Origin: Vitis vinifera
Taxonomy: Eukaryota > Streptophyta > Magnoliopsida > Vitales > Vitaceae
DNA length: 64,000 bases
Direction: 5' to 3'
Assembly: GCF_030704535.1 (NCBI RefSeq)
Contig: NC_081821.1
Location: forward strand, 2,247,001 to 2,311,000
In this document: positions 13,601-24,310 of the stretch, one piece after another
Layout of the letters: the number at the start of each line of letters is the position of its first letter
Position numbering within the stretch: the first letter of the stretch is position 1
Notes under the pieces: generated by a model
Databases searched by the model: none
The model's input: the letters and a program-made list of their open reading frames with translations, nothing else
What the model was told of the DNA's origin: nothing
Position numbers and translations under genes: made by a program

Positions 13601-16600
13601 AAAGTGGTTCTTGGTAATATGTAGTTAGACAAAATTGTACATTCATACAGCTTATCAAAAGAAAGAGTTGGAAATACTCTGCTTTCTCATGCTTTATTTC
13701 TATTTTGTTCCACATGCAGAGAAGTGGCTATACTACTGAGCAGTGAACACAAGTTGTATGTACTACTCGTTGATGTCACGTTTGATGGGTCAGGTTAGGT
13801 TTGTTGTGGTATGAACTCTCAGCAGGAGGCATACTTTCCTACATTCTGTGCTAAATGTTTTTAATTTGGAAAATTCCATATTTTTGTAGTTCAGTTTTAT
13901 ATGATTACTGCATCTAAAATTATTTTAATTTTGCAGGAACCATCTTAAAACTTTTGGGTTGCCACAGGCTTGAAGATGTTAGAGAGGTTTTGGTTGGTGT
14001 AGGACTTCAGGTTGTGAGGTTAGTGATTTCTGGTAGTCCTAGAAATTATAGAATTCTCACTTCTCTAAATATCTCTTCCTCCATATATTTGTCAGGGTGT
14101 TCTGATAAAAAAAAAAAATATTTGTCAGGGTGTATATTGAGAGGGATGCAGCATATATGTTTCTAACAAGGAGTATGGAGAAATCAAGGCAATTACTGTG
14201 TACCTTGCAAGTTGTTGATTCAAATGAAACATGCAGCAAATGTTCTTTGAGGAGGTGAGTATTTATCTTCTCTATGCCCTTTCACATTGATATCTGAAAC
14301 TTTGTGGTCAGGGTTTCTAAGTTCTATATTTGTTGTTATTCCCAAAATCAGTTAGTGCCGTCAAGTATGTTTTTTCTTGTCTGTTATGATGGACTGGGTT
14401 TTTGGAAATTTAAATGGCAGTTTGGAGCAGGTTCAGGTGGAATTGTTTGAGAAACATATATGTGGAGGTTCAAAAATAAGCATATTCCAATATTCTTTGG
14501 TGCTTTTCTGGCGCAATAATATTGAAGGTATGTTCATGCATCTTCACTGTGGAAATGATTTTTCTTGTTAAAATTAGTTAGCGAGATGCTCCTTAGCATG
14601 TTTTGGAATGTTTGGGAGATGACTTTTGGTTTATCAAAAAAGGGAGTTTGTTGGCAAAGAAAATGTTAGTAGAAGCATTATGAAAGGCGCTAAGGCACAC
14701 ATGCAAAAGAACAGAAAAAGGAAGAAAGTTTTCACGATTGTAAAATGCTTGGAATTTGTGTGCGCTTGTGCCACTGTACTTGTGTGTTAAATGGTTATGA
14801 AAATAATTGTGGATATAGTCTGTTGGATGGTTAGCACAAATTGGAAAATCCAATTTGGAAATGTCACCTAAGCATGACAAACAGTGCAAAATAGTATCAA
14901 AATATTTATGTGTGGCCAAAAGTTTCTACTTACAAGCCTTTGTTTTCTAAATACAACCTATACCATAGCATATTAGATAAAAGAAAAGAAGGTTGTGCAA
15001 CAAAACAAAGGATGAGAATCTTTCACAAAAAGAAAATGTACACGAGTAAAAAGAAAAGAGGGGAATAAAAAGTCCCCATGGCAGGAAGCCTTTGGCTTCC
15101 CATTCGTTAGGGGGAACAAGATAACAAAAACTATAGGAGGCGGGAAATTCCAAACAAAGTTGAGAGAAAGCACTAGTTTTCATTCCTTACATTAAATCAT
15201 GTACATAGATGCTAATGATATAAAGTTATTCTCCTAATTTAACAGAAGGGAAATAATATAATATCTTAACAAAAAAAGAAAATAAAATATTCTCCTAACT
15301 TAAAAAGGAAAAGATAGTTAGAATGTCTAAAGAAAGAAGAAAAATTACAAAACAAAATAAATATGCCCTTCTATCATAAAAAATAGTGGCAAAATAGGAA
15401 GAAATTAATTTTTTTTAATAGGCAAAAAGAATAAAAATAATGAAATTATTTAAATTTTAATATATAGTTAGAAATTTTAAGTATAGAAGTGTTTTAAACA
15501 CGCCTTGGCAAGTGAGGCACTATAACTAGGGAGTGGTTGTGCATTGAGCCTATTTCCACTTTAAGCACAGTTTTCACAACTGTGAGTCTACTCCCACCAC
15601 ATAAAAAACTGTAGGACTTACAAATTTTCCATTCCTCTCTTGTTTCCATTGTAAGCTGTCTGTCTGTCTGTCTTTACTCCTTGCATCCTCACCAAATGAA
15701 TGAACTTGAAGTAAACCACTGCATCCATTTCCCAATCCCTGAAAGTGCCTTCTGATCTGAATGGACCAATGGTCTCCATTCCTTCCCCCTTCCCGCAAAT
15801 CTGCTACTGCAGCATCCTTGTCAGATGCTAAACTGAAAAGCATTGGGCCTCTTTCCACATTCTCTATCAAGCCATAGCGTAGATCTTCCTTGTCTAAGAG
15901 CAAAGATGCAAGAACATGACCTTAGGAACAGTTATGGTGAAGAGGGTCTCTTATCTGATCTTCTGACTTAATAGAGTGGTAAATAAGGAATAATAACTTC
16001 TGCTTTCATGGCCTCTCCTATTATAAATTGGATCAACCTTAAGATAAACTGACAATCAACCCTCAATGTGTGTGTTTTGCTCTTGATATACAGGATTATT
16101 AGTACATTAACAAAGCACTTTTAATATGGACTCCTAGTTAACAATACTCTACCTCTGCAGTAGGACTAACAACCTACCTCATCAGCATCTAAAATACTAA
16201 GCAAATGAAAACTTCGGCTTCTTTCATGTGTGGGGTGTGTGTTTACACATCTACATTTATTTGCTTGGAACATCTCAGGATTCTATGAGCGGCTTCCTAG
16301 TGAATTTGTCTTGCGCCCTACATATGGTGACTAGTTTGGAATCTATCTTGAAAGATCATAATCTTTTATTCTTTATTGTTTGATTAAGGGAAAAAAAACT
16401 GAATTTTAATATAGAAACTAATATTACTTTTATAATAAATTGAATTGGCATTAAAAGGAAAATTTTAATTTTCTTGTAATTTTAAATTTTATCTTGAAAA
16501 GATAATTCAAAAAATTCATTTTATATTGTTTATTTTTGTAAAAGATAAAAATTAGCAATTTATTATTTAATGTCGAAAACAAACAAATATATTAATTGAG

Positions 16601-19600
16601 AAAGAATAAAACATGAGAAGGATGAGAAATCCTCCCTATGATATACAAACATGATAAAAAAAACATGGGGAAACCTCCACTATAAAAGGAGGGCTATGCA
16701 AAAGGAACAAAAAAACCTATACAAGTATAACATCTCCTGACTTATAGGCCTAACCCTAGGGTGTACATATCGAAAGCTAATTAAGCCGAATTATACTCAA
16801 AGGATAGAGTTTAAAAACATTTGTATAGTAAGCCCAAAAAGAAACATAGAAATAAAACACATCTCATATCATCCCCGATGTCTTCTAAGTGTCCTAGAAA
16901 ATCCTAGCGTTCCTTTCTCTCCACACAATTCACAACAAAGAGAGACACACGATCCTTTAAAGAATCTTGCCTCTAATAAAGTTCCCAAAGCACTTGAAAG
17001 AAATCACCATCATATCGCGAATACTACTTGGCTAAACCAACGCCATTCCAGCTTGTGAAAATATCCTATGCCACAATCCTTAAGTAATCAAATAATGTAA
17101 GAAAAAATGATCAATTGTCTCTTTATTCCTCCTACATAGGATGCACCAATCAGGGCTAAAGGCTTTGAAAGACTTTCTCAATTGTAGCATGTCATTGGCA
17201 TTTACTTTTTTATGCTCCATTAACCAGACAAAGACCATGACCTTAGAGGGGACTCTTGATTTCCACAAAAAATTAGATAGGTATGAAGGAACAAAAACTA
17301 AGAAATTAAATAAGGTTATTTTCATTTTTATTTTTTTTTACTAAAAATACTCCTAAAGAGGACGGTACCCAAGCTTTCGCATTTGGAACAAAAGGAGTCA
17401 AATGTACGTGGGGAAGTAAAGACATTTCTCTTTCAAGTTCCTCAATTTTCACATCAGTTAGATTGCGGTGGAAGATAAGATCCCAAGACAGAGAGATGTT
17501 ATTACCCCAGATGGCTGATATGGAAAGGTTTTTGGTTGTGGTGACTCTAAAAAGTCTTGGAAGTTGTAAGCATAAAAGTTGGTCCCCCCACCACAAATCT
17601 TCCCAAAAACGAATTTTGGTCCCATCACCCACCGCAAAGTGAGTGTGTGTAGAAAAAACTTGGAGAATATGTGTAATGGCCTTCCAGGGGCAACAATGTG
17701 ACCATCTTACCATATTGTTGGCGTCCCATCCATTAGAATGTGTACTATAGATACTCAAGATAACCTGATGTCAAAGGGCAAAACTTTCCTTAAGGTACCT
17801 CTAAAGCCACTTTCTTAATAAAGCTTGGTTTCTTAGAGTAATTTTCCTATACCCTTGCCCACCAAACTCCTAAGGCCTACACACTATGTCCCAATTGACC
17901 AAATGATCCCTTTTACCCTCACCAAAACCCGACCATAAAAAATCTCTTTGTATTTTTTCAATTCTTAAAGTTATTAAAGCTGAAATCTTGGAAAGAGATA
18001 AAAAGTAGCTTGGGATGTGCGAAAAGACCGAATTAGGGTAATTTTACCTCCTAAGGGCAAAAAGACTTTTTTTTCATTCATCCAACCTCCTAGAGACTCT
18101 ATTCGACACTTGATCCTAGACAGAAATTAATTTTGGATTCCCTCCTAACGGAAGACCCAAACATGTTAAAGGCCACTCGGAGATTGTATTGATTTAGCAG
18201 AGAAGCCAACCTTTTGGTTTGATCTTGACTAATGTTGATTCCAAAAAAATTAGCTTAAAGGATTGCAACTCTTCCAAGTAAGCTCTAGAAAAAAGATAGT
18301 GTTGTCAGCAAATCGTAAATGAGACGTTCTGGTCCTATTTTTTCCCACTAGAAGCCCCTCAAATAAACCTTTCTCCTTCTCTTCCATTACCAATCTACTT
18401 CAAACATCGCCCACAATGGTGAAGAGGAAAGGGGAAAGGGGATCTCCTTGTCTTAAGCCTTTGTATGCCTTAACCCAACCTTTGGCATTTCTATTCACTA
18501 AGATTGCAAAAGTTGCCAAAGATAAACATCCCCTCATCCAAGACCTCCATTTTGAACTAAATCCTTTTCTTTCAAGTACATGGTCCAAAAAATCCTAATC
18601 AACATGGTCATAGGCCTTTTCAAAATCAATTTTGAAGACTATCCGTTCCTCTCTTGATCTCCTTTTCTTATCTACCATTTCATTAGCAATCAAGACAACA
18701 TCTACAATCTGCCTTCCCTCAACTAAAGCATCTTGAGTCAAGAAAATGGTGTCTTGGAGCACTTTACACAATCACCTTGAAAGTACCTTAGCTATGATTT
18801 TGTACAGAATGGTAACCAAACTGATGGGTCTTAATTTGAGATCCTACTTGTTTGACTCTTTTTTTAGACTAGAGCAATGAAGGTAGCATTTGTGCTTTGA
18901 TTAATTATCCCATTATTGTGAAACTCTAAGAACATTCTTAAAAGATCAGCCTTAATCATCTCTCAACGCTCTTGATAAAACCTAATGGTGAAGCCATTTG
19001 GCCTGGTGGCCTTTTCCATGTTTAAATAAAACATAACATTGTGAATCTCCTCTTTTGAAAAAAGGTAATCCAACCACTCGACACTCTCTATTGAAATAGG
19101 AGACCAGTCCAAACCTTCAATCCTCCATGAACCACCTGAAGGCTTGGAGAATAACTTCCCAAAATGGCTTTTAATCTCCTCTGAAATGTTTTCAATGTTA
19201 TCAAAGACTACCCCATATGACACCAAGGACTTGATGAACTTCCTATTCCACCTGCTATTGGCCACCCTATGAAAAATTTCGAGTTACAATCCCCTTCTAT
19301 TGTTCATTTGACCCTAGTTTTTTGCCTCCAATACACCTCGTCTTTTAGCAACACTTCTTCCAATTGCCCCTTCCTTAAAGTCTTCTTTGTTGCTAGTTCA
19401 GGATTAAAAATCCCTTGTTCATTCTCATCCAAACCCACAATGTCCAAAAGAATATTTTTCTTTTTTTCTTTTAAGTCTCCAAAAGACACCTTATTCAACT
19501 CTTTCAATTTTGACTTGACAAATTGAAACTTTTTCATGAGTTTTTGACCTTCCCATCCTTCAAACCAATACTCATTCCACCAACAGCCTAAATTATCCTT

Positions 19601-22600
19601 AAAATCTGAATGAAACAACCACATGTTTTCAAATCTAAAAGGTGTTGCCCCCCATTTAAAAAGATTGGTGTTTGACACAACTGGACAATTATCCAAAGTC
19701 AATTTGGGGAGTGCTTCTTGGATGCTTTGAGGGAATCCTTGCTCCCACTCACTAGAAAATAAGAATCTATCCAACCTTTTGCAAACAGGGGTTTCTTGCG
19801 AATTTGACCATGTGAAGGATGCATTCCTAAGAGGAGGATCAATTAACTCACAGGTCTTGGCCCCTAATTAAAAGGATTTTCCATATTTAAATGTTCTTTT
19901 TATCAAGAAGGCTTTACAAATCTATTGACTAGTAAAAAATGTTGAATTTTAAAATAAAAAATATTGACTCACAGGTAAGAGGAGGATCAATTAACTCATA
20001 GGTGTTGGACCCCAATTAAAAGGATTTTCTATATTTAAATGTTCTTTTTATCATGAAGGCTTTACACATCTATTGACTGGTAAAAAATGTTGAATTTTAA
20101 AATAAAAAATAAACATTTTGTTCTATTAAAAAATGAATATTTGTTTTGTGTTTTATATTTAATATAACATAATTTCTTTTAAAGAAAGAATTAATGTGGC
20201 AAAAACTAACGTTTGGATGCAAAAAGGGAAAAAAGTGAGCCCGAAAATTTTTCCTTTTTTTTTTTTTCAAAGAATTGGCATGAAATTATCTATTTATTGA
20301 CACAAAGCAAGTGAGATATGACTAAAATAAAATGGAGCAAATTAAAGCAATGAAATAAAAGATTGATAACCAAAGTAACATGGAATGAAGTACACATACC
20401 CAAAATGACCAACTGAAAGTAGCACAATACAACCATAAATGTACAAAATAAATGGTTAGGGATATAAAAACAATCTAATCAGATGGCTAAGACTCTTGTG
20501 GTGCATCATCAGCAACAGAGGACACTATATGGTGATAAATTGCGAGAAAAGATGCTACATCTCCTGTGCCTACATTTTTTTATAATTATTTTTTTTGGCA
20601 ATAAATTGCTGATTTTTCTTGATTTTCCCATGATTATATATTACCCCTTGGTTTCATTTTGGATGCCTGATTTAACCAAAATTTTAATATTTCAGCCAAA
20701 ATTATTGATTTTTAATCATTGGTGACACCCAGTTCTCTTGAAATTTTAAGATTATCAAATAAATGAGGCATTTCTTTATTTTTTAACAGCTAGTTTGTAA
20801 TCATCTCTCTTTGTGAATCTGCCAATGTATGACTTGAATTACCCCAGTAGCATCCATCAAATTAAGTTTTAGAATGCCATTTGGTCAGGGAACTCACTTA
20901 GGCTTTATGTTCACCACTCTCTTGACTGAGAGGTTTCACTGACAAATAAAAGACCAACAATAAAATACTGGACATTCATGTTCTGACATTTATTAAATAC
21001 AATAAGGTTTCTTATCAAATAAGTAAATAAAAATTAGAGCATGCAACATTAAAGAAAGAGACATGGAAGATGAAAAAGGAGATGGAGCCCTGTGCTGACA
21101 CAAAGATGTTTGCAACCCTGACCTTTTCTCTTCAATAACATGTATGTGCTATAAGGCATTTACTAGGAAGACATACATCAGATACCGGTCATATGATCTG
21201 TGTTCACTGAAGCATTAACCCAAGGGGACCAGATGGTGATTAGACATCTTGCAAGTATAAACTAGGCTGCGTAATTGGGCAAAAACTAAAGCCATAGCAA
21301 AAATTCTCAGTCTAGGTGCTGCCCACAGGGTTAGCTGGGTCTTTAGCATGTTGTGTTCAAATTTTGTTCACTCTGCTCTGCTCTGTGCTTTATGAATAAG
21401 TTTGGCCCTTCTTTTAGAAACTTTTTCTTAATGAAAACAGATTTCAGTTTTAGTTTGTTGTATATTTGTTTTCTCCTGATGAGTGATATACCACAAATAG
21501 CCCACTAGGGTAGCCCAGTTGGTCAGGGTGAATGCTGGGAGGTGTGGTCCCAGTAAGAGGTATACGGTCTCATGTTCAAATCGCCACTGATGATACCTTG
21601 ATTTACCCAGGGCTGGTTTTAACAGCTTGGCCATGGAAGGTTCCTCAGTTATAAAAAAAAATACCACAAATACTTTTGAATTCTGTTCACTTTGCACATG
21701 TATTTTAATTTTTCTTCAAAGAAGAGGTTTTTCTGTTTTAATGCTTAGAATCATTGTGTTTAAAAACTTGGCAGATGAATTATGGCTTTCAAGGTCACTA
21801 TTTGTAATTGGAGGACATTTGCTTGTGTGCATTGAAGACTTCATGCAATTTAGCGCTCTTTCAATAGATGCATCTTCATCAACATATTTCTCCCTTGATT
21901 CATGCTGCTCCATCACTGATGTATCTGAAATGGTAAGTACAACCTTACAAAGGCTTTCTTTAAGATTTGTGGCCTAAATGCACAAACAATTTCCCTTTCT
22001 TTAACACTACTAACAAAATTGTTGTTCGAGTCTTTGGGTATTATTTTCTCATCTCTTTTGTTGATGAAATCTTATACAACTGCCAGTGTGATCATAATTT
22101 ATTGCAATGGTAGCAAGGTAATAGCCGTGTAGCAATCTCATTTGAAATCAAAATGCATATTCAATGGGTTAAAATTTGGTATTCACTTTTTCACATCACT
22201 TGAATTAGCCATAATAAATTGATGTTTTGTGTGGTATATCATGGAAAACAGTACTTGTTTTCGTGATACATCATCCAAAGCATCTATTTTTTTCCTTGAT
22301 TTTGTTACTCCCATTCATCAATGATCTTACTGTTTTCCTTCCTTTGTTACTTCATTTAACCATCAATCTTGTTCTTCTTGCTTCATTCTGCATTTCACTA
22401 ACAAATACCAAGTGAACTCAAGGTGCATGTCTTTGGAGAAGTCGATTTGTTTGAAACATTGTAATTAGCAGATTCCACCATAGGTAATGGTGTCAACGAT
22501 GTGCAAATTGTGGTTTGGGTGGGGCGTGGATATGTTGGGGTTTCGTGGTATTTGTTCACTAGCTACATTTTAGCTGGAGAGGCCAGATTAGGTGTAAATG

Positions 22601-24310
22601 CAAAATGTGCTTCTCTGGGCCATAGGTTTCCTGTTGAATATGGCACCTACTTCAGCACTGAGAAAAGAGAAAGTGTCAGGAATGTTTCCATTGTTATCAA
22701 TAGAATTTGCTATTGACTAAGTAGTTGTTTTATTCTATGCCTGAATCTTCGCATACAAAAGCGAACATAGTTTTTTTCCATATGGAAAAAACTTTTATTA
22801 GTGATCCATGGCCTGAGGCTTCAGCTTAGCTCTTTTCAAGTTTCACCAGTTAGCTCTTCTACTTCTAAGACGGATGTTGCGGGTTGGGCTAAACTCAATA
22901 AGGATGTATGCACAAGAGGAAATGCCGGAGAGGCAGATGTTGGAGGGGCATGTAGAGTTGATTTTGTTCTGGTTGAGGGCTTTATATAGAAAATTGAATT
23001 GACATAGTAGCCAGACTCCAGGGGAATGAAAGGTCAGCAATCAGCATGGGATTCTAGTTTTGGAGCATCTGTCTAGCAGTTATGCCCTTTTTATCTCAGG
23101 AAAGCCACTTCTATGCTAACATGTACACTTATAGTATGTTAAGTAGAAGCTATGTGACATGTATCCTTCGTGGTAATGTTTAAGTACTGGTGTTGAACAT
23201 GACATGATGATGGTTGGGGCATGAATGTTGTATGACATGCATGATAAATATGTGAACAGGTGCGGCAAATAATGGGAAGGAAGAATTTTTTCATAGTTAA
23301 TTGTAACTGTAAGACTTGTTTTGGACATTAAACACACTTCACTTCAGCCTTGGGTAAAGAATGGGGAAAAAATGAAAAATTAGGTTACTAATATGTGTCT
23401 CAAATCTCGTAAGGTTCAGGATTAAAACATCATTCCTAGGTAGACAACAACTTCAGATACTTGTACCTGAATCAAATGTGAACAGCTTCAACAAATGTTA
23501 CCAGAAGATGATGGTAATTTGACTTGACTTCTATAATATATTATCTCTGGGAGGCATATATATGTATATATATAGTTAGTTAAAGATAGGTATGTACAAA
23601 TTAATAACAGGAAAGTGTACAATAGAGTACACAGGATGTCTACAAGGAGCACCTAAAGGAAGGCCTCAAAAGAGCGTGCACAAAAGACCACCTTGAGACT
23701 CAACAAGACTCCCACCCAATCTACAAAATCAAATAAAGACATTGAGCCTTTGTTTATGTCCATGCTAATCCAAGCTCAAAGATTACAAAGGAAAGAATGT
23801 TTTATCTTTTGATCAGTCTGTTCCTTATTTTCAAAAGCTCTTTGATTGGTTGCCGCCAAATTGTTGCATAGGGGGACAACTTTCCACACCTTTTTCCTTT
23901 CCTTCGCTACAAAGTAATCACACTAAATAATGAATGTGATAAATAGATTTTCCCTCTAGTTTGCAAAGATAACTTTTAACTATTATGGCACTACAGAGCA
24001 AATTTTCAGTTATTTGGTGGTTGAAGATGTAAAACTTACTGTCAGATGGAAACAATATTTTCAGGTGATTGAGGCGAGGGAGAGTCAGTGTGTTACCTTG
24101 GCTCTTGTACGAGCCACGTCAGAGTTGTGCCCATCAACCAACACAGACAAGGAGCAGGTGGGACTTGATAAAGAAAAGACAGCTTCGGGGTCTCTGACAT
24201 GGAAGCTCAAGTGGTTCTCAGAAGAGAGTCTATTCAAGTTTGTGGCACTCTTTAAGGCAATCCATGCAGGAGCCACCATGTCCCCTTTACCAGTAAGATG
24301 TATATCATAA
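1634..24310 (+). CDS. LRR protein of the LKB1/STK11-interacting protein-like (LIP1) family
   Basis: Eleven exons join in frame into about 1,127 residues: 1634-2074, 2548-2805, 6894-7136, 7367-7513, 7928-9429, 13720-13793, 13937-14018, 14129-14254, 14421-14527, 21775-21932, 24065-24310. All have GT-AG borders with matching phases. The start is the ATG at 1634 (MAIVTGDRYLESL); no upstream in-frame ATG was seen. The N-terminal ~160 residues resemble the LIP1 domain. Leucine-rich repeats follow in exons 2-3 (motifs VETLDLSRNKFSKV, LKHLDLGFNHL, LEDLDLSYN, LRRLWLEGNP) to about residue 315. Exon 5 (500 codons) is Ser/Asp/Glu-rich with a basic KKKCKRKPRK patch. The C-terminal part is unrecognised. 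In animals the family binds the kinase LKB1; plant members are often labelled 'outer arm dynein light chain 1', which is doubtful in a plant without flagella. The role here is unknown. An acceptor at 23998 would also keep frame for the last exon and add 22 residues. Confidence 0.85.
3577..3787. repeat. Minisatellite, about 26-bp units
   Basis: About eight head-to-tail units lie in intron 2 of the LRR gene. The best-conserved unit reads 'taaacacggacaactcgatc' plus 'cttgca'; units diverge from left to right. No spacer/repeat alternation like a CRISPR array is present. Confidence 0.75.
3788..4639. other. Intron sequence, no recognised element
   Basis: Intron 2 of the LRR gene between the minisatellite and the LINE fragment. 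Short open frames occur on both strands but none shows a recognised motif. It may be old transposon sequence. Confidence 0.4.
4640..5995 (+). mobile_element. LINE (L1-type non-LTR retrotransposon) fragment, endonuclease to early RT
   Basis: Broken frames on the + strand match plant L1-type LINE protein. The end of the endonuclease domain is seen as GDFNSVTFPGEKRNEF, then LDRLLVSDEW and SNHCPIIL. A linker region with [21 protein letters not shown] follows, then the start of reverse transcriptase (LVGSLYKLLVKVLENRLK, QQAFIQGRQILDAVLIASEA). Frameshifts and stops interrupt it, so it is dead. It lacks both the 5' part and the whole 3' part (RT core, zinc domain, poly-A). It lies in intron 2 of the LRR gene, in the same orientation. 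Confidence 0.8.
5996..6893. other. Rest of intron 2 of the LRR gene
   Basis: No element or RNA gene recognised. The branch/acceptor region leads to the exon at 6894. Confidence 0.4.
9430..10211. other. 5' part of intron 5 of the LRR gene, possible LINE 3' tail
   Basis: About 9540-9840 has a T/G-rich sequence ending 'ctttttgattaatagaaaaa...aaaaaaaa', similar in style to the 3' ends of the LINEs elsewhere in the window. No coding remnant confirms this. The remainder is AT-rich. Confidence 0.3.
10212..11155 (-). mobile_element. 5'-truncated LINE 3' end (zinc-binding RT-associated domain)
   Basis: The minus strand encodes a zf-RVT domain in the 153-residue frame at 10664-11125 (PFSWNLNFSRNLSDSEIEDLEGL, VWNSQVPFKVKSFIWLVAHKKVNTNDMLQ, CIMCMKHGESADHLFLHC). 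A poly-T run at 10208-10217 on the + strand marks the poly-A tail. Only the last ~0.9 kb is present, the usual result of aborted target-primed reverse transcription. It lies in intron 5 of the LRR gene, opposite to the gene. Confidence 0.8.
11530..11625 (-). mobile_element. Very short LINE 3' end fragment
   Basis: A poly-T run followed by 'gataagtaaaaggagatgca' and 'ccacaaagcatacagggggt' matches the 3' ends at 52092 and 58187. Only about 90 bp is present, flanked by 'tcaatttt' on both sides as a possible short target duplication. Confidence 0.55.
11626..12479. other. Intron sequence between two LINE fragments
   Basis: Part of intron 5 of the LRR gene. Short frames such as 11770-11964 show no known motif. 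Nothing supported. Confidence 0.35.
12480..13435 (+). mobile_element. 5'-truncated LINE 3' end
   Basis: The plus strand carries the same zf-RVT region as the copy at 10.2-11.1 kb, but in the opposite orientation (NLFDSEIEELESLM, GLFTVKSFFLVLSHLSDS, then a shifted frame with NTNDMLQLRRPYKALSPNMCKLCMEHGE). A region with IWIVWWERNARVF and GIPLNVVQLD follows, ending near an A-rich tail at about 13422-13435. Frameshifts and stops make it non-functional. Confidence 0.75.
14528..16571. other. 5' part of intron 9 of the LRR gene
   Basis: No element is firmly recognised. A 109-codon minus-strand frame at 15574-15903 shows no motif I know. A short (CTGT)n run lies at about 15656-15672. The rest is AT-rich. 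Confidence 0.35.
16572..19862 (-). mobile_element. LINE (L1-type), about 3.3 kb, endonuclease end to 3' end
   Basis: The minus strand reads, from high to low coordinates, the end of the endonuclease (CELIDPPLRNASFTWSNS, LDRFLFSSEWEQGFPQ; 19304-19862), the linker and RT N-terminus (NSRWNRKFIKSLVSYGV; 18963-19265), the RT core with GLRQGDPLSPFLF (18400-18588), and the zf-RVT domain (VGDGTKIRFWEDLWW, 17306-17758; SRVPSKVMVFVWLMEHKKVNANDMLQ, 17080-17325). The 3' end lies near 16572. Stops and frameshifts separate the frames and the 5' half is missing, so it is dead. It sits in intron 9 of the LRR gene, antisense to it. Confidence 0.85.
19829..20110. repeat. Tandem duplication, about 148-bp unit, spanning a LINE 5' junction
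   Basis: Copy 1 starts at about 19829 and copy 2 at about 19977. Each holds 'gaggaggatcaattaactca', then 'aattaaaaggattttc' and 'tgttgaattttaaaataaaa'. The first ~33 bp of each copy is LINE endonuclease sequence and the rest is flanking DNA, so the duplication followed the LINE insertion. Confidence 0.8.
20111..21487. other. Intron 9 of the LRR gene, no recognised element
   Basis: AT-rich with scattered short frames (for example 20483-20725) lacking known motifs. Confidence 0.4.
21488..21672 (+). mobile_element. tRNA-derived SINE with 12-bp target-site duplication
   Basis: The body is about 21500-21660 (161 bp). Near its 5' end 'tagcccagttggtcaggg' resembles a Pol III box A, and 'ggtctcatgttcaaatc' about 60 bp later resembles box B. 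The body ends in an A-rich tail. Identical 12-bp sequences (ATACCACAAATA) flank it at 21488-21499 and 21661-21672, as expected from LINE-mediated retroposition. It lies in intron 9 of the LRR gene, sense to it, about 100 bp upstream of exon 10. The family name is not known to me. Confidence 0.75.
21933..24064. other. Intron 10 of the LRR gene
   Basis: No firm element. A sequence near 23580-23720 ('taggtatgtacaaattaata' and following) resembles the 3' ends of local LINEs on the minus strand but carries no coding remnant. A short TA repeat lies near 23560. Confidence 0.35.

Noticed and set aside
21500..21660. A genuine tRNA gene
   Set aside because: Box-like motifs are present, but no cloverleaf could be drawn and an A-tail plus target duplication point to a SINE.
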